A stretch of DNA of 64,000 bases from Flavobacteriaceae bacterium UBA1903 (lineage in GTDB: Bacteria > Bacteroidota > Bacteroidia > Flavobacteriales > Flavobacteriaceae), in assembly GCA_002337605.1 (NCBI GenBank), contig DDGL01000003.1, positions 1,063 to 65,062 on the forward strand, in the 5' to 3' direction. The translations under genes were made by a program, and so were the position numbers. Positions 1-8,153 of this stretch are shown piece by piece. The notes beneath the pieces were generated by a model. The model was not told the DNA's origin. It saw only the letters and a list, made by a program, of their open reading frames with translations, and searched no databases. Positions within the stretch are counted from its first letter, which is position 1, and each line of letters begins with the position of its first letter.

Positions 1-25
1 TATCATATGCAAAACCGTTGTGTAG
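1..25. repeat. Right end of a cut-off attC-like element
   Basis: The first 25 bases resemble the right arm of the complete folded element at 970-1100: both carry a CATA(T/G) block followed closely by ACCGTTG. The last bases, GTTGTGTAG at 17-25, are the exact reverse complement of CTACACAAC at 965-973, so the hydrolase gene between them is bounded by complementary 9-base ends. The rest of this copy would lie outside the window. Function is inferred only by analogy with gene-cassette recombination sites. Confidence 0.45.
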
Positions 26-47
26 AATTTAAAGAAAAAAACATATT

Positions 48-959
48 ATGATAAAAATCAGAACTGCACTATTAATTTTTGGATTAATTTTCTTTAGTAC
101 CACTTCATTTTCGCAGGAAGTAACTCCCTATTTAAGTTATGACCTTAAAACAGAATACAATGTTAAAGTAGCTGCTAGTGATACTTCAGATGATGGAACT
201 ACTTTTGAAAAAATTGTTATCGACGGATTTGATTCAAGAGTTCCATTCTATGTTATAAGGCCTGGAATTAATAAAACAAACAAATTTGTTGTACTACTTC
301 ACGGCATAACTGGAAGTAAAGAAAATTGGGTTAATCCAACATCAAGCCTGTCTAAAAAATATGTGAAATTAAAAGATTCACTATTATCAATCGGATACAA
401 CGTCATAATACCTGATGCTAAATATCACGGAGAAAGAAGTTATGAAGCCGATTTTGTATCTCCAATTGCATTTTACTCAACACAAGATGTACTAAAAATA
501 CAAAACCTTTGGACAACTACTGTTAAGGATATCAGAGTAATAATTGACTATATGCAATCACTTCCGAATGAGGAACCAATTACTTTTGATGTAGTTGGGT
601 ACAGTATGGGTGCATTAATGGCTATTTATTTAAACTCGGTTGATGACAGATTGAATCAAATAGTTGCTTGTGTAGCACCTTTGGGCAGTGCTCTCAAGGC
701 TAGTATGAGTTTAGGGCTCAATGAAGATAACGCTAAAAAGATGGAGGAAATCTTTTCAAGTGAAATATATGCACCATTACAAAAAGCGCCTATTACTTTA
801 CTAATGGGAACAAAAGATAATTGGTATACTGAAAAGGAGGCACAAGATTTTTATGATAATATCGCGATTAAAAGCAAAGCATTGAAATTCTACGAATCAG
901 GACATTATTTACCTGAAGAATTTATTTCAGATGTGATTAAATCATTAAACAAAAAGTAA
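48..959 (+). CDS. Secreted alpha/beta hydrolase
   Basis: Serine hydrolase of the alpha/beta fold, probably an esterase or acyl hydrolase acting in the periplasm; the substrate cannot be read from the sequence. Residues 1-23 form a signal peptide ending SFSQ. An oxyanion-hole HGITGSKENW motif lies around residue 84-93, the nucleophile elbow is GYSMG with Ser186, and the likely acid and base are Asp257 (GTKDNW) and His286 (SGHYLP). The triad is complete and 303 aa is normal for a single-domain hydrolase. The gene stands alone between two attC-like ends, which makes it look like a cassette. It starts at the only ATG ahead of the signal peptide. Confidence 0.85.
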   Translation: MIKIRTALLIFGLIFFSTTSFSQEVTPYLSYDLKTEYNVKVAASDTSDDGTTFEKIVIDGFDSRVPFYVIRPGINKTNKFVVLLHGITGSKENWVNPTSSLSKKYVKLKDSLLSIGYNVIIPDAKYHGERSYEADFVSPIAFYSTQDVLKIQNLWTTTVKDIRVIIDYMQSLPNEEPITFDVVGYSMGALMAIYLNSVDDRLNQIVACVAPLGSALKASMSLGLNEDNAKKMEEIFSSEIYAPLQKAPITLLMGTKDNWYTEKEAQDFYDNIAIKSKALKFYESGHYLPEEFISDVIKSLNKK

Positions 960-963
960 AAAA

Positions 964-1100
964 CTCTACACAACAATGGCTATAAGTAATTGCTTGTTCT
1001 GGCCTACTTTGGAAATTCCTGCGGAATTTCCAACTTGGTGCGTACTTGCAAAGTAAAGTGCTAAACCACGCAACTACTCATAGCCGAGACCGTTGGCAAC
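964..1100. repeat. attC-like folded intergenic element
   Basis: An imperfect inverted repeat with arms at 970-993 and 1070-1100. The arms pair through GGCTAT, AGTA and TTGC blocks and an outer CAAC/GTTG, with about five unpaired bases (around 1086-1090) bulging from the right arm. Inside lies a perfect 11-bp hairpin (1009-1019 with 1023-1033, loop TGC) and a small TACTT/AAGTA hairpin (1043-1047 with 1051-1055). Long arms with extrahelical bases and a boundary next to GTTG resemble integron attC sites. No integrase gene is in the window, so the assignment is structural only. Confidence 0.55.
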
Positions 1101-1132
1101 TATTATGAAAAACAACCATAAATCATTTTATT

Positions 1133-2260
1133 ATGAAAACAATAGGTTCTTTAATCTGTCTATTTCTGACCTTAAGCTCTTTTAGCCAAACTGATATTTT
1201 AAAAGAGCCTTGGACAAATGATAATAATCAAATAATTATCGATTCATATGGTTTGAATACTATTGATTTTGAAAAACTGGCAACTGATAAAAGGGTCGTT
1301 GGGTTAATTCATAAAGCAACAGAAGGTAGTACTTTTAACGATAGAAAATTTAAGGCAAGAAGAGAAGCATCTAAAAAGAATGACCTTCTTTTTGGCTCTT
1401 ATCATTTAGGACTTGCCGGGAACCCGATAAAGCAAGCCAAATTTTATCTTAAAACTATCGGTAATCACGAAAACGAAATTTTAGCATTAGCTATTGAAGG
1501 AGTTGACTCAAAGTTTATGTCTTTAGCCGAAGCTGAAGAATTTATTAAATACATTTTCAATGAAACAGGCAAGTATCCGTTACTTTACATAAATCACATA
1601 GTCTACAAAGAAATCAACTCTAAATATGATGACAATAGTGTATTTAGTAAATGTCTATTATGGTACGCACGATTTAGAAAAAACATACCAGAAGAACAGT
1701 TTGATAGTACCATTTGGGATTCATACTTCCTGTGGCAATTCAGCTCAGAATTAAATTGTAAAAAAACAGGAAAATGTTTATACAATGTTCCAGGAACAAA
1801 ATATGATATGGACATTAACGTCTTTAATGGTAGCAGACAAGAGTTATTGAAGTTATGGAGCAGCGAAGAATTACCAATTGAAACTTTTGCAACCGAAAGA
1901 TTACCAATTGAAACTTTTGAAAGCGAAAAATTAATTCCATCAAGCGGTTTTTACGAAAATGAGGAAGTTTCAAATACATCATTTTATTCAAATAGGCTTT
2001 TAAAAGATTATGGAGTTAAATTTATATATATGAAAGTAAATGAATCAGAAAATCCACGTTGTGTTTTTAATTTTCATTCAGAAAATGAGGAATATTCTAA
2101 TAGTTATGAGTTAGAGTTAAATGAGTATTACCCTCATACAATATATTCATCAGACCAAAAGTATTTAATAAAAATCAAGTTCGATCGTTTCATAAAAAAC
2201 CCAAAAAATCTTATTAATTCGGAGGCAATTTTAAGTTTCGAGATCTACGTGAATAATTAA
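1133..2260 (+). CDS. GH25-like muramidase homologue with changed catalytic motif
   Basis: Residues 1-19 are a signal peptide ending SFSQ. Residues 34-235 match the glycoside hydrolase family 25 lysozyme pattern: an early Asp (D37), KATEG (61-65), YHL (90-92), LALAIEG (117-123), LLWYARF, FLWQFSS and DMDINVFNG. GH25 enzymes normally cut peptidoglycan using a D-x-E pair; here that pair reads A120-I-E122, so the Asp is lost while the Glu remains. A 10-residue unit containing LPIETF is repeated at about 244-263, joining the domain to an unrecognised C-terminal region of roughly 110 residues. The gene follows the attC-like element directly. It may be a catalytically weak or non-hydrolytic peptidoglycan-binding protein. 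Confidence 0.75.
   Translation: MKTIGSLICLFLTLSSFSQTDILKEPWTNDNNQIIIDSYGLNTIDFEKLATDKRVVGLIHKATEGSTFNDRKFKARREASKKNDLLFGSYHLGLAGNPIKQAKFYLKTIGNHENEILALAIEGVDSKFMSLAEAEEFIKYIFNETGKYPLLYINHIVYKEINSKYDDNSVFSKCLLWYARFRKNIPEEQFDSTIWDSYFLWQFSSELNCKKTGKCLYNVPGTKYDMDINVFNGSRQELLKLWSSEELPIETFATERLPIETFESEKLIPSSGFYENEEVSNTSFYSNRLLKDYGVKFIYMKVNESENPRCVFNFHSENEEYSNSYELELNEYYPHTIYSSDQKYLIKIKFDRFIKNPKNLINSEAILSFEIYVNN
1861..1930 (+). repeat. 30-bp in-frame tandem repeat in the GH25-like gene
   Basis: The block TTACCAATTGAAACTTTTG occurs at 1871-1889 and again at 1901-1919, and the flanking CGAA triplets extend the similarity to about 2.3 copies of a 30-bp unit. It encodes LPIETF twice in frame and looks like slippage duplication in a linker. 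Confidence 0.8.
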
Positions 2261-2362
2261 CATTTATCAACAATTCATATAACTCACAGCCAATCAGTTT
2301 CTTAGTAGAAGTTAAGGCATATTTGGAAAGTCACCAAATTTTTAAAGTTGATACAAACAAGA

Positions 2363-2872
2363 ATGATCAAAAAATTTTTACCACTACTTTTTATTGCTCT
2401 TTATTTAAATAGTTACGCCCAAGAAGAAAACGTAGAGAGTTATTACCCATTAACCAAAGGAATAAGCAAAACCTTAACCTGGTACCATGGGAAATACCGT
2501 GAAATTATAGGCGACACTATCAATTTGGAAGGGAAGACCTATACTGAAATCAGACAAGTGTTTCCTCCTGATAATGAAATTGCTATATATGTTCGAAGAT
2601 CTAATGATACAGTTTACTTTTTCAATGAAAAATCTAGAAAAGAAAAAGTGTTTTTTGGTGTTTCACCTAACAAAGGACAACGAATTGGTGATGGAACAAT
2701 TATTAAGACCAATGCTAATTTAAGAACACCTGCTGGAAAATTAACCGACTTATTGGTTGTTAAAATGGAGTATTCCAATGAGCTTAGTGACACAAGGTAT
2801 TACAAGAGAGGTTTAGGTTTGGTTGCTGTTAAAAACAATAACAAACTAATCTGTTATTATATTCCAAACTAA
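2363..2872 (+). CDS. Secreted protein of unknown function
   Basis: An unrecognised protein of about 169 residues. The ATG at 2363 gives a clean signal peptide (MIKKFLPLLFIALYLNSYAQ); the TTG at 2348 would add five residues and is less likely. The mature part is rich in beta-forming residues with a YYPLTKG opening near its N terminus and a YYKRGLGLVAVK stretch near the end, which resembles small secreted Bacteroidota proteins that report a solvent-exposed beta-sandwich. No catalytic motif was seen. It follows the GH25-like gene by about 100 bases with no obvious shared control. Confidence 0.6.
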   Translation: MIKKFLPLLFIALYLNSYAQEENVESYYPLTKGISKTLTWYHGKYREIIGDTINLEGKTYTEIRQVFPPDNEIAIYVRRSNDTVYFFNEKSRKEKVFFGVSPNKGQRIGDGTIIKTNANLRTPAGKLTDLLVVKMEYSNELSDTRYYKRGLGLVAVKNNNKLICYYIPN

Positions 2873-2941
2873 AGTAAACACAACCAAGAACTGCGCTAAC
2901 AAACATCCTTTAATTTCAGCAACCTCCCCAACTCCATTACA

Positions 2942-3439
2942 ATGAATTATATTAAAATTAGCCTCCTAAGTCTCACACTGTTAACGCTATCTTCCTGCTT
3001 TACCAACAAACTAATACCCACAGAGGAAGCCTATGTGATCGATGAAGCAGCCTATACCATCACCCTTATTAATGTGGCTCAAAACAATATGATGAACAGC
3101 AGTATGGGGCCCGGGTATTACAATAGGGTTAAAAATACAGCCACCAAGGAGCCTGGTAAATTTTTTAAAGCAACCATCGTCATAAAAAATAACACCGACC
3201 AGACAAAAGAAATCGATCTAAGAGAAGTATTACTCTGCGGGGAAGACAAAACCTGTTTACAGGCCTACGAATACCATATGAAATCTATCATTGACGGGTA
3301 TGTAGATGCCGTTCTGGACTTAAAAGGCGGTAAAGAAAAAGGCAGGGAGTTGTACTATATGGGTTCAAAATCGTTTGTTCCTAAGTATTTAATAAACCAG
3401 GTCTCCGGGAAATTTGTTGAATTTAGTTATGAGCAATAA
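2942..3439 (+). CDS. Small lipoprotein of unknown function
   Basis: A 165-residue protein whose N terminus is a lipoprotein signal: hydrophobic residues 5-17 followed by LSSC, with the lipid-attachment Cys at about residue 19. The mature part has a single region with FFKATIVIKNNTDQTKEIDLREVLLCG, the look of a DUF4352-like or immunoglobulin-type beta fold, and two Cys (CGEDKTC) that could form a disulfide. Codons are more G+C-rich than in the three genes to its left, in line with the core genes to its right. Role not known. Confidence 0.6.
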   Translation: MNYIKISLLSLTLLTLSSCFTNKLIPTEEAYVIDEAAYTITLINVAQNNMMNSSMGPGYYNRVKNTATKEPGKFFKATIVIKNNTDQTKEIDLREVLLCGEDKTCLQAYEYHMKSIIDGYVDAVLDLKGGKEKGRELYYMGSKSFVPKYLINQVSGKFVEFSYEQ

Positions 3440-3570
3440 GTTTGTATCGCCGTGCTCGCTAATTCGGTAGGGTCCTCTGGGCTTGTTAAACCTTCTTAAA
3501 AATTTAAAGGTTCTGCGTTAAAGAGCGTTAAGCCATGGGAGTTCCCTCCGCTTCTTTACTATATTTATGT

Positions 3571-4200
3571 ATGGAAAAGATATTAGTAGCAGGTGCCACC
3601 GGTACCACAGGAAAAAAAGTAGTTCAATTACTAAAAGAGTCTGGAACGTACCAACCCGTAGCCATGATCCGTAAAGAAGACCAAAAATCTCAATTTGAGA
3701 ACGATGGAATTGAAACGGTGATGGGAGACCTAACCCAGGATGTTTCCAATACCACCAAAGGCATTCAGAAAGTAATTTTTGCAGCAGGTTCTGGCGGGAA
3801 AGACGTACACAACGTAGACCAGGAAGGTGCTAAAAGATTGATAGACGCTTCCAAAAAAAAACGCATCGACAAATTTGTCATGCTAAGTTCTATGGGAGCC
3901 GATAATCCGCAGGGTGAATTAAAAGAATACTTACAGGCAAAACAAAATGCCGATCAGTACCTGGACATTAGCGGACTTACCTTCAGTATTGTAAGACCCG
4001 GTGCATTAACCAATAACGAAGGGCTGGGGAAAATTAAACTACAACACAAGCTAAACGAGCAAGGCGAGATCCCACGTTGGGACGTAGCACGAACGCTGGT
4101 AAAAAGTCTCGATACCAACGTAGCTAAAAATCAGGCGTTCGAGATCCTCACAGGAGACACCCAGATCGAAGAAGCAGTGCAGGAGTTTCAGGTTGTATAG
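3571..4200 (+). CDS. Atypical SDR / NmrA-like NAD(P)-binding protein
   Basis: Cytosolic Rossmann-fold protein of 209 residues from the ATG at 3571. The open frame reaches back to 3535, but the extra residues do not belong to the fold. The N terminus MEKILVAGATGTTGKKV holds the GxxGxxG dinucleotide-binding loop, followed by a DLTQD acidic turn, VIFAAGSGGKD and FVMLSSMGADNP, as in the atypical short-chain dehydrogenases that include YwnB/YtfG-like and NmrA-like proteins. A Tyr-x-x-x-Lys active site is replaced by YLQAKQNAD, keeping Tyr and a nearby Lys. Likely an NAD(P)H-dependent reductase or redox sensor; the substrate is unknown. Monocistronic and closed by the hairpin at 4250-4321. Confidence 0.75.
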   Translation: MEKILVAGATGTTGKKVVQLLKESGTYQPVAMIRKEDQKSQFENDGIETVMGDLTQDVSNTTKGIQKVIFAAGSGGKDVHNVDQEGAKRLIDASKKKRIDKFVMLSSMGADNPQGELKEYLQAKQNADQYLDISGLTFSIVRPGALTNNEGLGKIKLQHKLNEQGEIPRWDVARTLVKSLDTNVAKNQAFEILTGDTQIEEAVQEFQVV

Positions 4201-4249
4201 TTCGTAGCTAAAATTTAAAATAGTAGGCTTTCTAAAAAGTAAATCAGAA

Positions 4250-4321
4250 TGTCAAACTGAGCGCAGTCGAAGTTAATTAACCTGACAGTTACTATAGGTT
4301 TCGACTGCGCTCAACCAGACA
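4250..4321. terminator. Long hairpin between convergent genes
   Basis: A perfect 14-bp inverted repeat, TGAGCGCAGTCGAA (4258-4271) against 4300-4313, extended by TGTC/GACA at the outer ends (4250-4253 and 4318-4321). It lies between the convergent NAD(P)-binding gene and the desaturase gene. There is no strong T-run, so besides ending transcription it may be one copy of a dispersed palindromic repeat. Confidence 0.6.
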
Positions 4322-4360
4322 CTCCAAAGTTTATTATTTTTAAAAAGCCTTTTTTATGTC

Positions 4361-5113
4361 TTAATCTCTTCGCACGGGTATTGGTGCTGGTTTCATTTTT
4401 ATAATGCCTACTGCATTCAGTACGCGCATGATCTGGTAGGTAATGTCTACTTCGTGCCAGCGTACACCGCCAAAATTGGAACGGCTTGCGTATTTATGGT
4501 GGTTGTTATGATACCCCTCGCCCATCATTAAAAAATCGAACGGCAATAAGTTCTTAGAGGTGTCTTTCGATTTAAAGTTTACATATCCGTAAATATGTGC
4601 ATACCAGTTAATGATTACCCCGTGAATGGGTGCCATAAACAATGCTATGGGTAAAAATAACCATTGCCACCACGCTGTTGCAAAAGCCAGAAAGAACCCT
4701 ACATACGCAGCGCCCCAGGCAACTCGGGATACCCACGAACTAGCAAAGGCATCAAACCGTTTCCATTGGGGCACGTTTTTGGTGAATTTTGGTTCTACAA
4801 ATATCTTTTGTTTGTTAATATCGCTGTAGATAGTTTTGGTGCGCCACATCATAGAGAAGACACTGGCATCGTATTTTGGAGAATGGGGATCTTCTTCGGT
4901 GTCGGCGTAGGCGTGGTGCATGCGGTGCATGACTCCGTAACCGTAGGCACTTAAATAATTGGAACCCTGAAAGAACCAGGTAAGGATAAAGGTAATTTTT
5001 TCGGCAACCTTAGACATCGTAAATGTCTGGTGCGCTGCATACCGGTGTAAAAAGAAGGTTTGAAAAAACAAACCACCATACCACAGTATGATAATAAAGA
5101 GGATAATTGTCAT
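4361..5113 (-). CDS. Acyl-CoA (delta-9 type) fatty-acid desaturase
   Basis: Membrane di-iron desaturase that introduces a double bond into fatty acyl chains and so tunes membrane fluidity. The three histidine boxes are present: HRYAAH (residues 23-28), HRMHH (63-67) and, near residue 207, HNNHH. Two pairs of transmembrane helices separate them. The ATG at 5113 gives the family's usual beginning (MTIILFIIILWYGG); a TTG 15 codons upstream at 5158 is possible but has no support. It lies 55 bases downstream of a Crp-like regulator on the same strand, so the two may be co-transcribed. At 250 aa it is short for the family but complete. Confidence 0.85.
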   Translation of the reverse strand: MTIILFIIILWYGGLFFQTFFLHRYAAHQTFTMSKVAEKITFILTWFFQGSNYLSAYGYGVMHRMHHAYADTEEDPHSPKYDASVFSMMWRTKTIYSDINKQKIFVEPKFTKNVPQWKRFDAFASSWVSRVAWGAAYVGFFLAFATAWWQWLFLPIALFMAPIHGVIINWYAHIYGYVNFKSKDTSKNLLPFDFLMMGEGYHNNHHKYASRSNFGGVRWHEVDITYQIMRVLNAVGIIKMKPAPIPVRRD

Positions 5114-5168
5114 GCGAACTTTTTTTACAAAGTTAGATGCAAAAATGCCGCCAAACAATGAACCTGGG

Positions 5169-5753
5169 TTAAGTAATTCGCTTTCTGATTCGGCTAAGTG
5201 CCTGTGGAGTCACCCCTATATAGGAACTCACATATTTTAAAGGAATGACATTTATTAATTCCGGGCGTTCCTTAAATAGATTTAAATACCGTTGCTCCGG
5301 GGTTTCGTTTAAAAGCGATTGCTCACGCTTCGATTTTATGTAGAATAAACGTTCAGCGGTGAGTCTTCCAATTAAGTTTCCTATTTCTGTGGTCTTATAA
5401 ACCTCTTGTAAATCCTTATGTGAAATACTGTATAAGGTTGTATCTGCCAGGGTTTCCAGTTCGTATAACGAAGGTTTCTGCGTTAAAAATGAATCGTAGG
5501 CACTTACAAACTGGTTTTTAAAACAAAATCCGAAGGTGACCTCCTGTTCCTTAAACTCCTTTGGAATATAAAACCGGATCACCCCTTTTTGTACAAAGCT
5601 GATGTGTTTTTCAGTTTCTCCAATAGATAAAAAAACGGTCTTCTTTTTGAAGTCTCTTTTCAGTAAGCGAGCCGAAAAGTTCTCCCAGTCGGTATCGGAA
5701 ATATGAGCTATTTCTTCAATATATTCTCTAATAAACTGCAACTCTGATGTCAT
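5169..5753 (-). CDS. Crp/Fnr-family transcription regulator
   Basis: A 194-residue regulator with an N-terminal cyclic-nucleotide-binding-type jelly roll (about residues 25-125; LSIGETEKHISFVQKGVIRFYI) and a C-terminal helix-turn-helix (about 168-194; LKYVSSYIGVTPQALSRIRK). The phosphate-binding cassette of true cAMP receptors is not evident and no Fnr-type Cys cluster is seen, so the ligand is unknown. This short form without a long wing is common in Bacteroidota. The neighbouring desaturase is a likely target or partner. Confidence 0.8.
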   Translation of the reverse strand: MTSELQFIREYIEEIAHISDTDWENFSARLLKRDFKKKTVFLSIGETEKHISFVQKGVIRFYIPKEFKEQEVTFGFCFKNQFVSAYDSFLTQKPSLYELETLADTTLYSISHKDLQEVYKTTEIGNLIGRLTAERLFYIKSKREQSLLNETPEQRYLNLFKERPELINVIPLKYVSSYIGVTPQALSRIRKRIT

Positions 5754-5904
5754 GAAAACAACTAACTTTTTGGAACCTTGAACAACAAAATTAAGCTAGT
5801 CTGCACATAAAAACCCACAGAATAACCATTTCTTAACAAAACTTAAGCATGTGTTTTGTTTGAGTAGTTTGAATCCTTAATCATTTTAAGATTATATGAT
5901 AAAA

Positions 5905-6120
5905 CTCCTCTCTTCGGCCTATCGAAAATTTATCGTAAAATTTGAAATGAGCGTGCCGTAAAAATTTTAGGCTGTTTGAACGTGCCGAGTTTTTAACCTA
6001 AGGTGAATCTTTAAAGCGAGTTCCTAAAATTTAGGCTCCGAATGATAAATTTAGATAAGTTTCGTCAGCCTAGACTTTTTTGTTTCTTTTTTGGGCAATG
6101 CAAAAAAGAAAAAACCTACA
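5905..6120. other. Structured intergenic element within a 548-bp gap
   Basis: No gene is seen between 5754 and 6301. The gap holds nested inverted repeats: AAATTTATC (5926-5934) with GATAAATTT (6044-6052), and inside it AAATTTTAGG (5962-5971) with CCTAAAATTT (6023-6032). The motif CGTGCCG is repeated at 5952-5958 and 5981-5987. A separate perfect 11-bp hairpin, TTTCTTTTTTG (6083-6093) with 6101-6111, has the loop GGCAATG. From memory, similar AGGCTGTTTGAACG-containing intergenic sequences recur in Flavobacteriaceae; that recollection is not verified here. It could be a dispersed repeat or a non-coding RNA. Confidence 0.5.
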
Positions 6121-6241
6121 AAATTATAGAAGATACAAGGCTTTTGAATTTTTATCAGAAACACTATTCTTAAAAACTCCTCAATTCAAAATTATTTCAT
6201 AAACCCTTGCTATTCCTTGTTAAACATACCTAAAAATGAAC

Positions 6242-6269
6242 TTGGGTTTAAACGGTTTTAAGTATTTTG
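6242..6269 (+). promoter_or_regulatory. Probable promoter of the DUF1704 operon
   Basis: TTG at 6242-6244 and TATTTTG at 6263-6269, with an 18-base spacer, approximate the Bacteroidota TTG-N19-21-TAnnTTTG promoter. The start codon is 33 bases downstream. Confidence 0.4.
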
Positions 6270-6301
6270 AGGACACAACAAATTAGCATAGCAAACATAC
6301 A

Positions 6302-8152
6302 ATGAGCACTACTGCCGTGAGCAAGGAACTACAACCAAAATTAAAAGAGATCATTCCCGAATTGAAAGAAGGGAATAGAACGGTTACAGAGTTACCCCAC
6401 GGGGGCTATTTGTTTCTGGAACACGAGGTACCTTCCTTACTTATATATCGTGAACAACCAAACGATCTGGCCACAAGGCGCCTGGTACGTGGTGGAGCTT
6501 CTTATCTTGTGGTAGGAACTTCAGATTTTGACTATTATAAACAGTTTATTTATGATCTTACTGCGTTAATGTCGGAGAAATTCGGGTCTTTTATTGTGGT
6601 GGAGATATACAGCGGCCCGCAAGACAGTACCGAATTTAAAATAAAAGGACCTTCCCATAAACTTCCGGTTTCGCTAGATATTCTGAAAAAACAACTGCTG
6701 AAAATAAACAGCCGGGATTTTAATGTAAAGCTTACAGCCAGTATCGAGCAAACCAAAAAGCGCGAATCTGAAGAAAAAGAGCCTATTTTCAATATAGAAA
6801 ACATTAAAGAACAAGGGGGAACCTTACTGGGGCTTGAAGTTCCTCCTGTGTATATGGATGAAAACAACCAGGTGTATCCAGTCTATTTCCGGAGTTTTCG
6901 GGATCAATTCATCAAAGCATTACAACGTGCCATTTTTGAATTTGTTCGGGTACAAACTACCTCCAGTATTGGCAATTACAACGCCCTGGGAAAACGTGAT
7001 ATCCACAAAGAAGTATTTAAAATTGACAAGCAGCTCACCAAAATTGAGTCCAGTTACCAGTTTTTATTACTGGTGGCCCCCGTGAATATCCAAGGATTGC
7101 GGGAGCAGTTTTTCAATTCACATTTTAAAAAATTAGATCGGTACCATTACCGTTTGCTTCCGGTAGACCCTGACATTCTGAAACGTAAACTCTACAACCT
7201 GCGTATCGATGAAATTGACGACCCTGCCATCTCCTATCTGTTTGATGAAAAACGGGAAGAAATAGACCATGAGCTTACCATGCTAAAAGAACGTGGGTCC
7301 AGAAACTTTTTTTACAGCAGTGTACGCTTGTACAAAGGCCTGGAAAAAAACGTACTTGCTGAAGCTGAATTGATCCTTCAGAATATAAAAGAAGATCACA
7401 ACGAAGAAAATGAAGTACAGCTGAACACAGAAGAATTTGGCAAACTGGCTCACAAAGAGTTTCAATACTTACAGGGGCAGGATGAAAATTTTAAATGTAA
7501 AGTTCACATCCGGGAAGATGTAAATGTGATGATGGTATCCAAAGGAGAGTTGTATTTACCTTCAGACTACACCATGACAAAAAAGGGTGCAAAAGCACTT
7601 ATACAACACGAAATTGGCACCCACGCCCTCACCTACTATAATGGTTCGCAACAACCACTGAGTCAGTTAGCCTCCGGGCTTGCAAATTATGATGCCTTAC
7701 AGGAAGGGATTGCGGTGCTTTCAGAATATTTATGTGGAGGACTGTCAGGAAACCGTCTTCGGATTTTAGCCGGGCGTGTAGTTGCCGGAGCCGCCGTACT
7801 GGATGGAGCCGATTTCCACGAGACCTTTTTTAAGCTGTATTCCAAATACGATTTTACCAAGGAACGCGCTTTCAATATTACCTCAAGAATGTTTCAGGGA
7901 GGTGGATTCTTAAAGGATATTATTTACTTAAAAGGACTCGTAAAACTAAGAGATTACCTGGCCGATGGAGGCGAATTAGAGCCATTACTCGCCGGGAAGT
8001 TCGCATTAAAGCACGTAGGGGTAATTAAAGACCTTACAGACCGTGGTCTGGTAAAACCTGCCAGATTACGTCCAAGATACCTGGAAAATAAAAATTTTGA
8101 CAAACGATTAAACAAACTCAGAAAAGGCCTTGCCCTTTCAAAAATGATATAA
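6302..8152 (+). CDS. DUF1704 'QEGLA' metallopeptidase-like protein
   Basis: A 616-residue cytosolic protein of the DUF1704 family, often annotated 'flavohemoglobin expression-modulating QEGLA motif protein'. The family is related to eukaryotic MATCAP tyrosine carboxypeptidases. The metal-binding HEIGTH (HExxxH) is at residues 436-441 and the family signature appears as Q467-E468-G469-I-A, so the Leu is Ile here. The N-terminal 350 residues lack recognisable motifs and probably form the family's helical region. It starts a three-gene operon, with one base between its stop and the ATP-grasp gene. A role as a C-terminal peptidase trimming an ATP-grasp product is inference; the flavohaemoglobin link is historical and no hmp gene is nearby. 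Confidence 0.85.
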   Translation: MSTTAVSKELQPKLKEIIPELKEGNRTVTELPHGGYLFLEHEVPSLLIYREQPNDLATRRLVRGGASYLVVGTSDFDYYKQFIYDLTALMSEKFGSFIVVEIYSGPQDSTEFKIKGPSHKLPVSLDILKKQLLKINSRDFNVKLTASIEQTKKRESEEKEPIFNIENIKEQGGTLLGLEVPPVYMDENNQVYPVYFRSFRDQFIKALQRAIFEFVRVQTTSSIGNYNALGKRDIHKEVFKIDKQLTKIESSYQFLLLVAPVNIQGLREQFFNSHFKKLDRYHYRLLPVDPDILKRKLYNLRIDEIDDPAISYLFDEKREEIDHELTMLKERGSRNFFYSSVRLYKGLEKNVLAEAELILQNIKEDHNEENEVQLNTEEFGKLAHKEFQYLQGQDENFKCKVHIREDVNVMMVSKGELYLPSDYTMTKKGAKALIQHEIGTHALTYYNGSQQPLSQLASGLANYDALQEGIAVLSEYLCGGLSGNRLRILAGRVVAGAAVLDGADFHETFFKLYSKYDFTKERAFNITSRMFQGGGFLKDIIYLKGLVKLRDYLADGGELEPLLAGKFALKHVGVIKDLTDRGLVKPARLRPRYLENKNFDKRLNKLRKGLALSKMI

Positions 8153-8153
8153 T

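Noticed and set aside
970..1100. Classical integron
   Set aside because: No intI-type recombinase in the window, and the ends do not match the GTTRRRY core exactly, so only the structural likeness is claimed.
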